Of a DNA stretch of 64,000 nucleotides, positions 7,072-16,735 are shown piece after piece; position 1 is the first letter of the stretch, and every line of letters starts with the position of its first letter. This DNA comes from Bradyrhizobium sp. CB1015 (lineage in GTDB: Bacteria > Pseudomonadota > Alphaproteobacteria > Rhizobiales > Xanthobacteraceae), in contig NZ_CP104174.1 of NCBI RefSeq assembly GCF_025200925.1, positions 7,626,001 through 7,690,000 of the forward strand. Reading direction: 5' to 3'. The notes beneath the pieces are model-generated. The model saw only the letters and a program-made list of their open reading frames with translations. It was not told the DNA's origin and did not search any database. Both the position numbers and the translations under genes were made by a program.

Positions 7072-10000
7072 GTGACAGCCGGCCTGATGACGCGTTCGGA
7101 TTTCCAGTTGCGAGGGGTGGGCGATCCGCGGCTGGTCGTGCATGCGACCTCTGCCCTGCCGGCCTGGCTGTGGTCGACCGACGGCGCGCGCGTGCTGTGG
7201 GCCAATCCGGTCGGCGCCAAGCTATTCGGCGCGGCCAACAGCGCCGGCCTTGCGGACAAGGTGTTCGGCCCCGCCGACAGCCATCGCCGCCAGGTCGTGC
7301 GGCTCGCCCGCCAGCTGCCGGGAGGCGGCGCCATGCGGCTCGAGCGGCTGCGCGGCTTCGGCGCCCGGCTAGGGGCGCTGATGACCTGCGCCTGCGCGCG
7401 GCTCGACTTTGCCGATGGCGGCCATGCGGTGCTCGTCATCGCGATGGACCCGACGCTGCGCACCATGCCGCTGGTCGAGCGGCTGCATCGGCTGGTCGCC
7501 GGCGCCAAGGTGCCGATGGCGGCGTTCGCGCCGGACGGATTGTTCGTCGGCGCGAGCGAGGCTGCGCACTCCCTGCTCGGCTTCCGCGACCTGTTCGAGG
7601 CCGGCCTGGACCGGGCCCGCAGCGATGCGCTGGCCACCGGCCGCGCCGCGACGCCGATCGGCATCGGCCAGATGGTGCTGCAACGGGTCGGCCAAGGCGC
7701 GGATGTCGGCCTGGTCGCGCTGATCGAGCCGGCCGCCACCACAGCGGCGCGCGATGCCGCGCCTAGGGTCGCGGCTGCGGCCGCAGCGCCGGAGGGCACG
7801 CAGCCGGCGCCTCCGGACGAGGCGCCGTCTGCGATCGCGCTGTTCGACGCTTTCGCCGAGCCGGCCGAGGCACCGGTCGAGACGAACGAGCCGAATGTCC
7901 CGGAGGCGCCCAAAACTCCGGTTGAAAACCAGCCGCAAGCCATTGTGTCGCCGCAGCCCGCGCCGATCAATGCAGGCATGGTCGAGCCGACTTCGGGCCA
8001 GTGCTCTTCGAGCCAGAATTCTTCGGACCAGAACTCTTGGGGCCAGCAAGAGCCGCCCGCACCGCGTCAGCATCCACTGCGCTTCCTCTGGCAGATGGAT
8101 GAAGAGGGCCGCTTTATGCTCGGCTCCGATGAATTCATCCGCCTGATGGGCACGCACACGGCCGCCGGCTTCGGCCGCCCCTGGCGCGAGATCGCCGCGG
8201 AATTCTCGCTCGATCCCGAGGGGCGCGTGGCAAAGGCGCTCGAAAGCAAGGACACCTGGGCCGGCATCACAGTGAACTGGCCGGCCGACGGCGGCGAGCA
8301 CATTCCGGTCGAGCTCGCCGGACTGCCGGTCTATGACCGCAACCGTCAGTTCGCCGGCTTCCGCGGCTTTGGCGTCTGCCGCGATCTCGACGCGCTCAAC
8401 CGGCTCGAGGCGCTCAGGCGCTTCGAGCTGCTCGTCGAACCGCCGGCGCAGGATCGCTCCGCTGACGCCGTCCCGCCCGATGCGGCGGCCGAGGCCGAAG
8501 CGGCGGCGGAAGCAGAGGCCGAGCCCGAAGCAGTGGCGGCGCCGCCGCCGATCGCGCCATCCGAGCCCGAGCCGGCACCCCAGCCTGAGCTACCAGAGCC
8601 CATAAGCGAGACGACTTCACACCCAACCGAACTGGACACGCCCGTGGAAACGCCTCCCAATGTCGTGCCGTTCCGCGCCGCCGGCGATACGCGGCCTCCG
8701 ACGCTGACACCGGTCGAGAACAGCGCGTTCAACGAGCTCGCGCGGCAATTGTCCGAGCGGCTCGAACGCGAGCGTGAGACCATCGCGAGTGGCGCCGCCG
8801 AGCCGGCGGCGGAGATCGCAGCCGAAGCACCAGAGCCGGAGCCGCCGCAGGCGGCAGCCGAATGGCTGACCGACCCGGCACCGCCACCGCGCGGAATGAG
8901 CGCGCGCGACCGCACGCTGCTCGACCTGTTGCCATCAGGCATCCTGATCTATCGGCTCGACCGCCTGCTCTACGCCAATCCCGCCTTCCTCGCCCGCATG
9001 GGCTATGACAGCCTGAACGCGCTGGAGCATGCCGGCGGGCTGGATGCGCTCTATGTCGAGCCGGGCGTGTCGGCGGCCAGCAGCACCTCGCAAGACGGCA
9101 CGCCTGTGACGATCAGCGCGACGGCTCCGAATGGCGAAACGCCGCTGGCGACGACGGAAGCGCATCTGCACACGATCGACTGGGACGGCGACGGCGCGCA
9201 TGCGCTGATCTGCGCGCTGCCGCAGGCGGCGCCGATCGCCGCGGCGGCTGCCGTCGCGGAGACCGTGGTGCAAGCGGAGCCTGACGCCGCGGACGCGGAG
9301 CCTGCGGCCGGCGAAGCCGAGGCCGAGGATCTCGCCGCCATCCTCGACACCACGGCCGAGGGCATCGTGATGTTCGATGCCGAAGGCAACATCCACGCCT
9401 GCAACCGCAGCGCGGAGGCGCTGTTCGGCTATGACGGCGAGGCGCTGCTGCAGCAGCATCTGCTGACGCTGTTCGTGCCGGAGAGCCAGCAGATCGTCGC
9501 CGATTATCTGCAAAGCCTGAAGAGCCAGGACATCTCCAGCCTGCTCGATCACGGCCGCGAGGTGCTGGGCCGCGAGAAGAAGGGCGGCGTCATCCCGCTC
9601 GCGATGATCATGGGCCGCACGCGGCCGGACGGGCCGAACTTCTTCGCCGTGTTCCGCGATCTCTCGCACGCCAAGAAGGGCGAGAGCGAATTGACCCAGG
9701 CCCGCCGCCTCGTCGACGGTGCGGCGAACGCCAAGGCCGACATGCTGGCCCGCATCAGCCACGAGATCCGCACGCCGCTCAACGCCATCATCGGCTTTGC
9801 CGAGGTGATGATCTCCGAGCGCTTCGGCGCGCTCGGCAACGAGCGCTACGGCGAATACATGAAGGACATCCGCGCCTCCGGCGAGCGTGTCATCGCCATC
9901 ATCGACGATTTGCTGGAGCTGTCGCGGATCGAGACCGGCAAGCTCGACCTGAATTTCTCGAATTTGAACCTCAACGACCTGGTCGAAGCCTGCGTGACGG

Positions 10001-10419
10001 TGATGCAGCCGCAGGCCAACCGCGAGCGCATCATCATCCGCACCTCGCTCGCCCATGCGCTGCCGCAGGTGAGCGTGGATGCGCGCGCGATGCGGCAGAT
10101 CACCATGAACCTGATCTCGAACTCGATCCGGCTCGCCAGCGCCGGCGGCCAGGTCATCGTCTCGACCGCGCTGACCGACCGCGGCGAGATCGCGCTTCGC
10201 ATCCGCGACACCGGCCATGGCCTTTCCGAGCGCGAAGTCGCTGCCGCGATGGAGCCGTTCCGCACCCCGCCGCCGGGCGATGCCGCAGACAATTCGGCAC
10301 TGAGCCTGTCGCTGACGAAAGCGCTGGTCGAAGCCAACCGCGCGCGATTCAACATCAAGAGCGCCGGCCACGGCACGCTGATCGAGGTGGTGCTCGCGCC
10401 CGCGCTGGCGGGGGCGTAG
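7072..10419 (+). CDS. Multi-PAS sensor histidine kinase (PdhS/PleC/DivJ-like)
   Basis: The 1115-residue cytoplasmic-looking protein has at least three PAS-like domains (about residues 340-450, W-Q-M-D-E-E-G-R-F; 625-720, L-L-P-S-G-I-L-I-Y-R; 758-880, T-T-A-E-G-I-V-M-F-D) separated by long Ala/Pro/Glu-rich linkers (about 225-335 and 460-610). A HisKA domain follows with ISHEIRTPLNAIIGFAE (His897) and a HATPase with N-L-I-S-N-S-I-R, D-T-G-H-G-L and a degenerate final G box. No membrane helix is obvious. The dimerization helix matches the PdhS/PleC/DivJ group, which in alphaproteobacteria phosphorylates or dephosphorylates DivK and PleD to control cell-cycle asymmetry; that role is inferred. GTG 7072 or ATG 7087 may be the start. 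It is followed by an unrelated convergent gene. Confidence 0.85.
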   Translation: MTAGLMTRSDFQLRGVGDPRLVVHATSALPAWLWSTDGARVLWANPVGAKLFGAANSAGLADKVFGPADSHRRQVVRLARQLPGGGAMRLERLRGFGARLGALMTCACARLDFADGGHAVLVIAMDPTLRTMPLVERLHRLVAGAKVPMAAFAPDGLFVGASEAAHSLLGFRDLFEAGLDRARSDALATGRAATPIGIGQMVLQRVGQGADVGLVALIEPAATTAARDAAPRVAAAAAAPEGTQPAPPDEAPSAIALFDAFAEPAEAPVETNEPNVPEAPKTPVENQPQAIVSPQPAPINAGMVEPTSGQCSSSQNSSDQNSWGQQEPPAPRQHPLRFLWQMDEEGRFMLGSDEFIRLMGTHTAAGFGRPWREIAAEFSLDPEGRVAKALESKDTWAGITVNWPADGGEHIPVELAGLPVYDRNRQFAGFRGFGVCRDLDALNRLEALRRFELLVEPPAQDRSADAVPPDAAAEAEAAAEAEAEPEAVAAPPPIAPSEPEPAPQPELPEPISETTSHPTELDTPVETPPNVVPFRAAGDTRPPTLTPVENSAFNELARQLSERLERERETIASGAAEPAAEIAAEAPEPEPPQAAAEWLTDPAPPPRGMSARDRTLLDLLPSGILIYRLDRLLYANPAFLARMGYDSLNALEHAGGLDALYVEPGVSAASSTSQDGTPVTISATAPNGETPLATTEAHLHTIDWDGDGAHALICALPQAAPIAAAAAVAETVVQAEPDAADAEPAAGEAEAEDLAAILDTTAEGIVMFDAEGNIHACNRSAEALFGYDGEALLQQHLLTLFVPESQQIVADYLQSLKSQDISSLLDHGREVLGREKKGGVIPLAMIMGRTRPDGPNFFAVFRDLSHAKKGESELTQARRLVDGAANAKADMLARISHEIRTPLNAIIGFAEVMISERFGALGNERYGEYMKDIRASGERVIAIIDDLLELSRIETGKLDLNFSNLNLNDLVEACVTVMQPQANRERIIIRTSLAHALPQVSVDARAMRQITMNLISNSIRLASAGGQVIVSTALTDRGEIALRIRDTGHGLSEREVAAAMEPFRTPPPGDAADNSALSLSLTKALVEANRARFNIKSAGHGTLIEVVLAPALAGA

Positions 10420-10553
10420 GGCGCGGCACGCTTAAGCCGCGCGGACCGTCTCCAAAAAACCTGCTCACTTCGATCTTCAGCCGGCTGCTGTCGTTCGACA
10501 AGGATTGCGCCGCCATTGTCGAAAAGGCGAGCCGACTTGGAGCCGACTTGGGG

Positions 10554-11717
10554 TCAACTCGACGACAGACCACCTTCGACCTCGGCGGACAGAAGAACGG
10601 ACATGATTTTCTGTCCCACTGGCGCGGCGAGGCTGCCGGCGGACAAAACCACCACGCCATTGCTCGACGGAGCATTTGCACCGTTTTGAACCCAGCTCTC
10701 AAATCCCATCCACGAGCTGAACCCTGGGACGCCGCCATCTTTCGACAAAACACGTCCCGCCGCGCCGGCGATTTTCGGAAAGAACCATCCAATTCCGACC
10801 GTGGGACCCTGCGACTGCACCTGGCAGGTGTCCGTCGTACCGCATTTGCCGCGGGCCGGGCCGGCCTGCTGCTGCGTCTGCAGGATGGCGAATTCCGTCG
10901 GTGAAGGCTGCAATTGGCCCATGTTGTAGAGCAGCCATTGCAGCATGTCCGAGGCGCAGCTGACGATCGACCCGCTGCCGAACTCCATCGGTGGGCACGG
11001 CAAATAGCTCTGACCCACTTGGAAAGGCTGCGTCCCGTCATATCCACACGCCATGCCGGGAACTTGGCTCGTCGTGAACAACGCGGTGCTGCCCATGCCG
11101 AGATCCGCGCACAGCTCCGCGAGTTGCACGTTGTACTCGTCATAGACGTCGACGTAGGTGTTCTGCGGGTTGACGCCGGCAATAGCCAGGAGAGACCAGG
11201 CAAGGTTTGAATACGTGTAACACTGGCCCGGCGGACAGATCCAGGCCGAGTGCTGTCCGCTGTTGAACCAAGCGACGAGCTCGGTGAAGTTCTGCAAGTT
11301 GCCAGGCGGGCAGAATTGTCCCCGTGGATCGGGAGGCTCGCCATTGTCCTGCGGGAACCCCGAAGCATAAGTGACGATGTCGGCAACCGGAATCCCGCTT
11401 ATCGCTGTCGGCAGCGAAATCGATGGCATGCAGGACCCAATCGTATTTCCATCATATGTGCCCTGAAGAGCGTAGAAAATTCTGGATGTGAAAACCTTCG
11501 AGATGGATCCGATTTCGAACAGGGTATTCGGCAGCTGCGCAGGGTCCACGACTTGATGGTTCGAGTCCCAGACTGCAGTAGAGGGAGAGAAGAACTTTGC
11601 GGAGGGAGCGCCGGAGCCGTCAAAGTCCGTGAAGACGTAGACTGCCATCCCCATGTAATCGCTGACGGCGCCGTCTATGATGCTTTGGATCGCCGAGCTC
11701 GGGTCCGAAAAGGCCAT
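10554..11717 (-). CDS. Beta-lactamase-fold serine hydrolase (class C/EstB-like)
   Basis: This ~387-residue protein has a class C beta-lactamase/DD-peptidase pattern: F-E-I-G-S-I-S-K-V-F-T with the SxxK serine near residue 85, a Y-S-N motif (Y-T-Y-S-N-L-A-W-S-L-L) and a late K-D-G-G-V-P-G-F in place of the KTG box. Family members are esterases, peptidases or beta-lactamases. There is no clear signal peptide. It is unusually rich in Cys and aromatic residues and has lower G+C and less biased codons than its neighbours, suggesting horizontal acquisition. ATG 11717 is chosen because a G-run lies just upstream; starts at 11741 or 11750 are possible. Substrate unknown. Confidence 0.75.
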   Translation of the reverse strand: MAFSDPSSAIQSIIDGAVSDYMGMAVYVFTDFDGSGAPSAKFFSPSTAVWDSNHQVVDPAQLPNTLFEIGSISKVFTSRIFYALQGTYDGNTIGSCMPSISLPTAISGIPVADIVTYASGFPQDNGEPPDPRGQFCPPGNLQNFTELVAWFNSGQHSAWICPPGQCYTYSNLAWSLLAIAGVNPQNTYVDVYDEYNVQLAELCADLGMGSTALFTTSQVPGMACGYDGTQPFQVGQSYLPCPPMEFGSGSIVSCASDMLQWLLYNMGQLQPSPTEFAILQTQQQAGPARGKCGTTDTCQVQSQGPTVGIGWFFPKIAGAAGRVLSKDGGVPGFSSWMGFESWVQNGANAPSSNGVVVLSAGSLAAPVGQKIMSVLLSAEVEGGLSSS

Positions 11718-11828
11718 TAGGGCCCCCCATTGCAGCTGCATCGCAAGCAAGCTCTAGCATCTTTCGTTGCAGTTGTCTTTATTAGAATGGCACCGTAGAG
11801 GTTGATCGCGTGATTTGATCGTGAAAAG

Positions 11829-11880
11829 CGCTGCAAGTTCCCGCAGCGCTCAAAAAAAACACGGCGCTTGCGGCGCCGTG
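11829..11880 (-). terminator. Tandem rho-independent terminators after the thiolase gene
   Basis: On the minus strand GCACGGCGCCGCAAGCGCCGTG (11859-11880) is followed by TTTTTTTT, then a second hairpin AGCGCTGC...GCAGCGCT (to 11829) is followed by TTTTC. Both lie just after the thiolase stop at 11906. Confidence 0.9.
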
Positions 11881-11905
11881 CCCTTTCGCATTGCTGCGGC
11901 GTGGA

Positions 11906-13078
11906 TCAGCTGTAGATCTCGAACAGGCCGGCGCCGCCCTGGCCGCCGCCGATGCACATCGTCACCACGCCCCATTTGGCCTTGCGGCGAGCGCCTTCCT
12001 GCAGCAGATGGCCGGTGAGACGGGCGCCGGTCATGCCGAAGGGATGGCCGATCGCGATCGAGCCGCCGTTGACGTTGTACTTGGCGGGATCGATGCCGAG
12101 CTGGTCGCGGCAGTACAGGCACTGGCTGGCGAAGGCCTCGTTGAGCTCCCACAGGTCGATGTCGTCGATCTTGAGGCCGGTGCGCTTCAAGAGCTTCGGA
12201 ATCGCGAACACCGGGCCGATGCCCATCTCGTCCGGCTCGCAGCCGGCGGTGGCCCAGGCGACGAAGCGGCCGAGCGGCTTGAGGCCGCGCTTCTCGGCAT
12301 CCTTGGCCTCCATCAGCACCACGGCGGCGGCGCCGTCCGAGAGCTGGCTGGCATTGCCGGCGGTGACGAACTTGCCCGGGCCCTTCACCGGCTCGAGCTT
12401 GGCAAGGCCTTCCATCGTGGTGTCGGGGCGATTGCATTCGTCGCGATCGACGACGTAGTCGACGATGCTCTCGGCCTTGGTCTGCTTGTCGACGACCTTC
12501 ATCTTGGTCTTCATCGGGACGATCTCGTCCTTGAACTTGTTCGCCTGCTGGGCCGCGGCCATGCGGCGTTGCGATTCCAGCGAGAACTCGTCCTGATATT
12601 CACGGCTGAGCTTGTAGCGCTCGGCAACGATGTCGGCGGTGTCGATCATCGCCATGAAAATGTCGGGGGCGACCTTGAGCAGCTCCGGATCGATCGATTC
12701 CTTCGGCGTGCCGCCGCCCGGAATCGAGATGCTCTCGACGCCGCCGGCGACGATGCAATCGGCGCCGTCGGAGCGGATCGAGTTGGCGGCCATCGCGATG
12801 GTCTGCAGGCCAGAGGAGCAGAAGCGGTTCACCGACACGCCGGCGGTCGTCTTCGGCAGGCCGGCGAGCAGCGCGGCCTGGCGGCCGATGTTCGGCGCGC
12901 CGTGAGCGCAATTGCCGAGATAGCAGTCCTCGACATAGTCCTTGTCGACGCCGGAGCGGTCCACCGCGTGGTGAATGGCGTGGGCCGCGAGCGACATCGG
13001 CGGCGTGATGTTGAACCCGCCGCGGCCGGATTTCGCCAGGCCCGTGCGCGCATAGGAAACGATGACGGCTTCACGCAT
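11906..13078 (-). CDS. Thiolase (acetyl-CoA C-acyltransferase)
   Basis: The 390-residue product is a complete thiolase. The nucleophile is Cys87 in N-R-F-C-S-S-G-L-Q, the catalytic His is in G-H-P-F-G-M-T-G (H345) and the second Cys is in C-I-G-G-G-Q-G-G-A-G (C375). Such enzymes cleave 3-ketoacyl-CoA with CoA or condense two acetyl-CoA units. The sequence start M-R-E-A-V-I-V-S-Y-A-R-T-G and the overall pattern fit the degradative or broad-specificity group rather than being decisive. It is transcribed alone with its own terminators. A link to PHA synthesis (phasin 5.5 kb away) is possible but unproven. Confidence 0.92.
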   Translation of the reverse strand: MREAVIVSYARTGLAKSGRGGFNITPPMSLAAHAIHHAVDRSGVDKDYVEDCYLGNCAHGAPNIGRQAALLAGLPKTTAGVSVNRFCSSGLQTIAMAANSIRSDGADCIVAGGVESISIPGGGTPKESIDPELLKVAPDIFMAMIDTADIVAERYKLSREYQDEFSLESQRRMAAAQQANKFKDEIVPMKTKMKVVDKQTKAESIVDYVVDRDECNRPDTTMEGLAKLEPVKGPGKFVTAGNASQLSDGAAAVVLMEAKDAEKRGLKPLGRFVAWATAGCEPDEMGIGPVFAIPKLLKRTGLKIDDIDLWELNEAFASQCLYCRDQLGIDPAKYNVNGGSIAIGHPFGMTGARLTGHLLQEGARRKAKWGVVTMCIGGGQGGAGLFEIYS

Positions 13079-13171
13079 TGTTTTCTCCCTTGTCGAACGA
13101 TTTTGAACGGAGCGTAGTTACGAGGCGTTCTGGGCGCCATTGGTACACAAAGATTGGAGGGGCGGGGAAAA

Positions 13172-13206
13172 TAAAAACGCCGCCTCCGGCGATGGAGACG
13201 GCGTTG
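13172..13206 (-). terminator. Probable terminator downstream of serA
   Basis: On the minus strand AACGCCGTCTCC, loop, GGAGGCGGCGTTTTTATTTT forms a hairpin and T-run about 120 bases after the serA stop, with repeat D between them. Confidence 0.8.
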
Positions 13207-13238
13207 TTCCGCGTGTCGGAATATATGATATGATGATC

Positions 13239-13317
13239 GTCATTCCGGGACGATGCGTGAGCATCGAACCCGGAATCTCGAGATTCCGGGTTCTCGCTTC
13301 GCGAGCCCCGGAATGAC
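13239..13317. repeat. Palindromic repeat, family D (GTCATTCCGGG type)
   Basis: The element starts GTCATTCCGGG and ends CCCCGGAATGAC, with inner CCCGGAATC/GATTCCGGG arms. Related copies lie at 49480-49519 and 63656-63759. Confidence 0.85.
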
Positions 13318-13323
13318 GGCACG

Positions 13324-14913
13324 TCAGAACGTCAGCGCCTTGGCCTGCTTGACCTGCGGCAGGGCCTGCACCTTGGCGAGCACGTCGGCCGGCACGGCGC
13401 CGTCGACCTCGACGAGAGCGATGGCATCGCTGCCGGGGGCGACGCGGCCGAGATGGAAGGTCGCGATGTTGATCTTGGCATCGCCCAGAAGCCCCGCGAA
13501 CTTGCCGATGAAGCCCGGCTTGTCCTCGTTGGTGACGTAGATCATCGACTTGCCGAACTCGGCATCGACGCGGATGCCCTTGACGTCGACGAGGCGCGGC
13601 TTGCCGTCGTGATAGACGGTGCCGGAGACCGAGCGTTCCTGGCGTTCGGTCGCAACCGTGACGGTGATCAGGCTTTCATAGTCGCTCTGGGCGGCGCGGA
13701 CGATCTCGTCCACCACCATGCCGCGCTCCTTGGCGACAACAGGCGCCGACACGACGTTGACCTCGCCGAGCATCGGGCGCAGCAGGCCCGACAGCACGGC
13801 CGAGGTGATCGCCTTGATCTTCATCTCGGCGACGTGGCCCTCATAGGTGATCTCGACCTTGAGGATGCCGCTCTCGGTGAGCTGGCCGGCGAACGAGCCG
13901 AGCTTCTCGGCGAGTGCGATGAACGGCTTCAGCTTCGGGGCTTCTTCCGCCGTGATCGAGGGGAAGTTGACCGCATTCGAGATCGCGCCGGTGAGCAGGT
14001 AATCCGACATCTGCTCGGCGACCTGGAGCGCGACGTTCTCCTGGGCTTCCGTGGTGGAGGCACCGAGATGCGGCGTGCAGATCACGTTGGGATGGCCGAA
14101 CAGCACGTTCTTGGTCGCGGGCTCCTCGACGAAGACGTCGAAGGCCGCGCCCGCGATGTGCTTGGCGTTGAGCGCATCGACCACCGCCTGCTCGTCGACG
14201 AGGCCGCCGCGGGCGCAGTTGATCAGGCGCACGCCCTTCTTCATCTTGGCGATCGCGGCTGCGTCGATGATGTTCTTCGTTTTCTCGGTCAGCGGCGTGT
14301 GCAGCGTGATGAAATCGGCGCGCTTGAGCAGATCGTCGAGCTCGACCTTCTCGACCCCGATGTCCTTGGCGCGCTCCGGCGACAGGAACGGATCGAACGC
14401 GATCACCTTCATGCGGAGGCCGAGCGCGCGGTCGGCGACGATCGAGCCGATATTGCCGCAGCCGACGACCCCGAGCACCTTGCCGGTGATCTCGACGCCC
14501 ATGAAGCGGTTCTTCTCCCACTTGCCGGCCTGCGTCGAGGCGTCGGCCTGCGGGATCTCGCGGGCCAGCGCCAGCATCAGGGTGATGGCGTGCTCGGCGG
14601 TCGTGATTGAATTGCCGAACGGCGTGTTCATCACGATGATGCCCTTGGCCGTCGCGGCCGGGATCTCGACGTTGTCGACGCCGATGCCGGCGCGGCCGAT
14701 CACTTTCAGCCTGGTCGCCTTCTCGAGGATCTTGGCGGTCGCCTTGGTCGCCGAGCGGATCGCAAGGCCGTCGTAATTGCCGATGATCTCGGCGAGCTTG
14801 TCCTTGTCCTTGCCGAGATTGGGCTGGAAGTCGACCTCGACGCCGCGGTCCTTGAAGATCTGCACGGCTGCGGGCGAGAGCGCGTCGGAAATGAGAACTT
14901 TGGGTTTGGTCAT
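13324..14913 (-). CDS. serA: D-3-phosphoglycerate dehydrogenase
   Basis: The 529-residue enzyme catalyses the first step of serine synthesis, NAD+-dependent oxidation of 3-phosphoglycerate. Visible features are an N-terminal substrate domain (P-K-V-L-I-S-D-A-L-S), a Rossmann motif V-V-G-C-G-N-I-G near residue 145, the catalytic Arg in N-C-A-R-G-G-L-V-D-E and His in T-P-H-L-G-A-S-T, an allosteric-substrate-binding insert, and a C-terminal ACT domain with N-E-D-K-P-G-F-I-G-K-F. Length is that of the long (type I, mycobacterial-like) SerA. It lies directly downstream of serC on the same strand, separated by ~200 bases containing a palindromic repeat. No riboswitch is visible. Confidence 0.97.
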   Translation of the reverse strand: MTKPKVLISDALSPAAVQIFKDRGVEVDFQPNLGKDKDKLAEIIGNYDGLAIRSATKATAKILEKATRLKVIGRAGIGVDNVEIPAATAKGIIVMNTPFGNSITTAEHAITLMLALAREIPQADASTQAGKWEKNRFMGVEITGKVLGVVGCGNIGSIVADRALGLRMKVIAFDPFLSPERAKDIGVEKVELDDLLKRADFITLHTPLTEKTKNIIDAAAIAKMKKGVRLINCARGGLVDEQAVVDALNAKHIAGAAFDVFVEEPATKNVLFGHPNVICTPHLGASTTEAQENVALQVAEQMSDYLLTGAISNAVNFPSITAEEAPKLKPFIALAEKLGSFAGQLTESGILKVEITYEGHVAEMKIKAITSAVLSGLLRPMLGEVNVVSAPVVAKERGMVVDEIVRAAQSDYESLITVTVATERQERSVSGTVYHDGKPRLVDVKGIRVDAEFGKSMIYVTNEDKPGFIGKFAGLLGDAKINIATFHLGRVAPGSDAIALVEVDGAVPADVLAKVQALPQVKQAKALTF

Positions 14914-14980
14914 GGGGATGTGTCCTCTGCCTTCCTCAAAGAAAGGGCCTTAAGACCGGATGGGTGAATGTCTCGGAGCA

Positions 14981-15116
14981 CTTCTCCCTCTCCCCGTTCT
15001 TACGGGGAGAGGGTTGGGGTGAGGGGCAGCCGCGGGCGAAGGCGCAAATGGAGAGAGCCCCTCACCCGGATCGCTGCGCGATCCGACCTCTCCCCGTAAG
15101 TACGGGGAGAGGTGAA
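14981..15116. repeat. Palindromic repeat, family C (CTCTCCCCG type)
   Basis: CTCTCCCCGTTCTTACGGGGAGAG at one end and GACCTCTCCCCGTAAGTACGGGGAGAGG at the other are each hairpins. The middle has CCCCTCACCC and GGATCGCTGCGCGATCC. This is the commonest family in the window, with copies at 28847, 31700, 37128, 38769, 52120 and 53746. Confidence 0.9.
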
Positions 15117-15119
15117 AAC

Positions 15120-16292
15120 TCAGGCCGCCTTCGCGAGGGCGGCCTTGGTCTCGGCGAAGGCCCAGTCGATCCACTGCGTCAGCAGCTCGACGTCCTTTGC
15201 TTCCACCGTGGCGCCGCACCAGATGCGCAGGCCAGCCGGCGCATCACGGTAATAGGCGAAGTCGTAGCCGGCGCCTTCCTTCTCGACGAGGGCCACCAGC
15301 TTCTTCGAGAACTCCGCCTGCGCGTCCTCGGAGAGCGAGGTGATCGCAGGATCGGTGAACTTCAGGCACACCGAGGTGTTGGAGCGGATCGAGGCATCCT
15401 TGGCGAGGAAATCGATCCAGGGCGTCTTCGCCTTCCAGTCCGCGAGCACCTTGGTGTTGGCGTCGGCGCGCGCGATCAGCGCCTTGAGGCCGCCGATCGA
15501 CTTGGCCCAGTTCAGCGCATCGAGATAATCCTCGACGCAGAGCATCGACGGCGTATTGATGGTCTCGCCGACGAAGATGCCTTCGTTGAGCTTGCCGCCC
15601 TTGGTCATGCGGAAGATCTTCGGCAGCGGCCAGGCCGGCTTGTAGGTCTCGAGCCGCTCCACCGCGCGGGGCGACAGGATCAGCATGCCGTGCGCGGCCT
15701 CGCCGCCGAGCGCCTTCTGCCAGGAGAAGGTGACGACGTCGAGCTTGGCCCAGTCGAGCGCCTGCGCAAACGCGGCGGAGGTCGCGTCGCAGATGGTCAG
15801 GCCTTCGCGGCTCGCGCTGATCCAGTCGGCGTTCGGCACGCGCACGCCCGAAGTGGTGCCGTTCCAGGTGAAGACGACGTCGGTCTTGGGATCGACCTTC
15901 GACAGATCCGGGATCTCACCGTAAGCCGCATTGAGCTTGGTGACGTCCTTGAGCTTCAATTCCTTGACGATATCGCTGACCCAGCCCTCGCCGAAGGATT
16001 CCCAGGCGAGCGTGGTGACGGGCCGTGCGCCGAGCAGCGACCACAGCGCCATCTCGACCGCGCCGGTGTCGGAGGCCGGCACGATGCCGATGCGGTAGTC
16101 GGCGGGGACCTCGAGCACTTCGCGGGTGAGGTCGATGGCGAGCTTGAGCTTGGACTTGCCGATCTTCGCGCGATGCGAGCGGCCGAGGGCTGCGTCCTTG
16201 AGATTTTGGGCGTTCCAGCCGGGGCGCTTGGCGCAGGGGCCGGAGGAGAAATGCGGCACGGTCGGCCGCGAAGCGGGCTTCGCTACAGTCAT
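15120..16292 (-). CDS. serC: Phosphoserine aminotransferase
   Basis: The 390-residue class V aminotransferase converts 3-phosphohydroxypyruvate and glutamate to phosphoserine and 2-oxoglutarate. The start [18 protein letters not shown] is typical of the alphaproteobacterial/archaeal-type SerC, and the PLP lysine lies in [11 protein letters not shown]. Its length fits this subtype. It precedes serA on the same strand; the ~200-base spacer carries repeat C, so the two may be cotranscribed or separated by the hairpins. A GGAAGGGTAGATC leader stands before the ATG. Confidence 0.96.
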   Translation of the reverse strand: MTVAKPASRPTVPHFSSGPCAKRPGWNAQNLKDAALGRSHRAKIGKSKLKLAIDLTREVLEVPADYRIGIVPASDTGAVEMALWSLLGARPVTTLAWESFGEGWVSDIVKELKLKDVTKLNAAYGEIPDLSKVDPKTDVVFTWNGTTSGVRVPNADWISASREGLTICDATSAAFAQALDWAKLDVVTFSWQKALGGEAAHGMLILSPRAVERLETYKPAWPLPKIFRMTKGGKLNEGIFVGETINTPSMLCVEDYLDALNWAKSIGGLKALIARADANTKVLADWKAKTPWIDFLAKDASIRSNTSVCLKFTDPAITSLSEDAQAEFSKKLVALVEKEGAGYDFAYYRDAPAGLRIWCGATVEAKDVELLTQWIDWAFAETKAALAKAA

Positions 16293-16371
16293 GATCTACC
16301 CTTCCAGATAGTAAGCCTCCCGTTGGGGGGAGGTGTCCCGCCGCGGCTGATACGGGAATCGGGAAGGTCCG

Positions 16372-16578
16372 TCAAGGAAGTTCCGGGGCCTCGCGCGCCA
16401 TTGATGGCGCTTCCGGTGCAATATCAGGGGCCTCGACGACAGCGAGCGCATTCAGCAAGTCCGTGGCATCGCTGATCAATTGCGCGGCCCGACGGCGGCT
16501 GCCGACCTTCAAAATGCATTTGTCGTTGGCCTGCACGACGTAGTCGTTACCGACCTTGATGATGGAATAGCTTGTCAT
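16372..16578 (-). CDS. Small hypothetical protein, 68 aa
   Basis: The product begins M-T-S-Y-S-I-I-K-V-G-N-D-Y-V-V-Q and is a small beta-rich domain (Y-V-V-Q-A-N-D-K-C-I-L-K-V) followed by a helix (R-R-A-A-Q-L-I-S-D-A) and a Pro/Glu-rich tail. No known function is recognised. The fold resembles small DUF2188-like or AmphiC-type proteins only loosely. It stands alone between serC and the GNAT gene; the spacer upstream has no recognisable element. Confidence 0.65.
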   Translation of the reverse strand: MTSYSIIKVGNDYVVQANDKCILKVGSRRRAAQLISDATDLLNALAVVEAPDIAPEAPSMAREAPELP

Positions 16579-16735
16579 CGAAATCCCCGAACCGACCGAG
16601 CTCGGTGCCCGACGCTGCGTAGCACCGTTCGTTCCTTCATCAACGTGAACGACGGCCGGGTAGTTTACCGGCTCTTAACATGAACGAACACGCGATCCGA
16701 TTTCGCTGATTGCGCAACGGCGACGTGGTGCTGGA

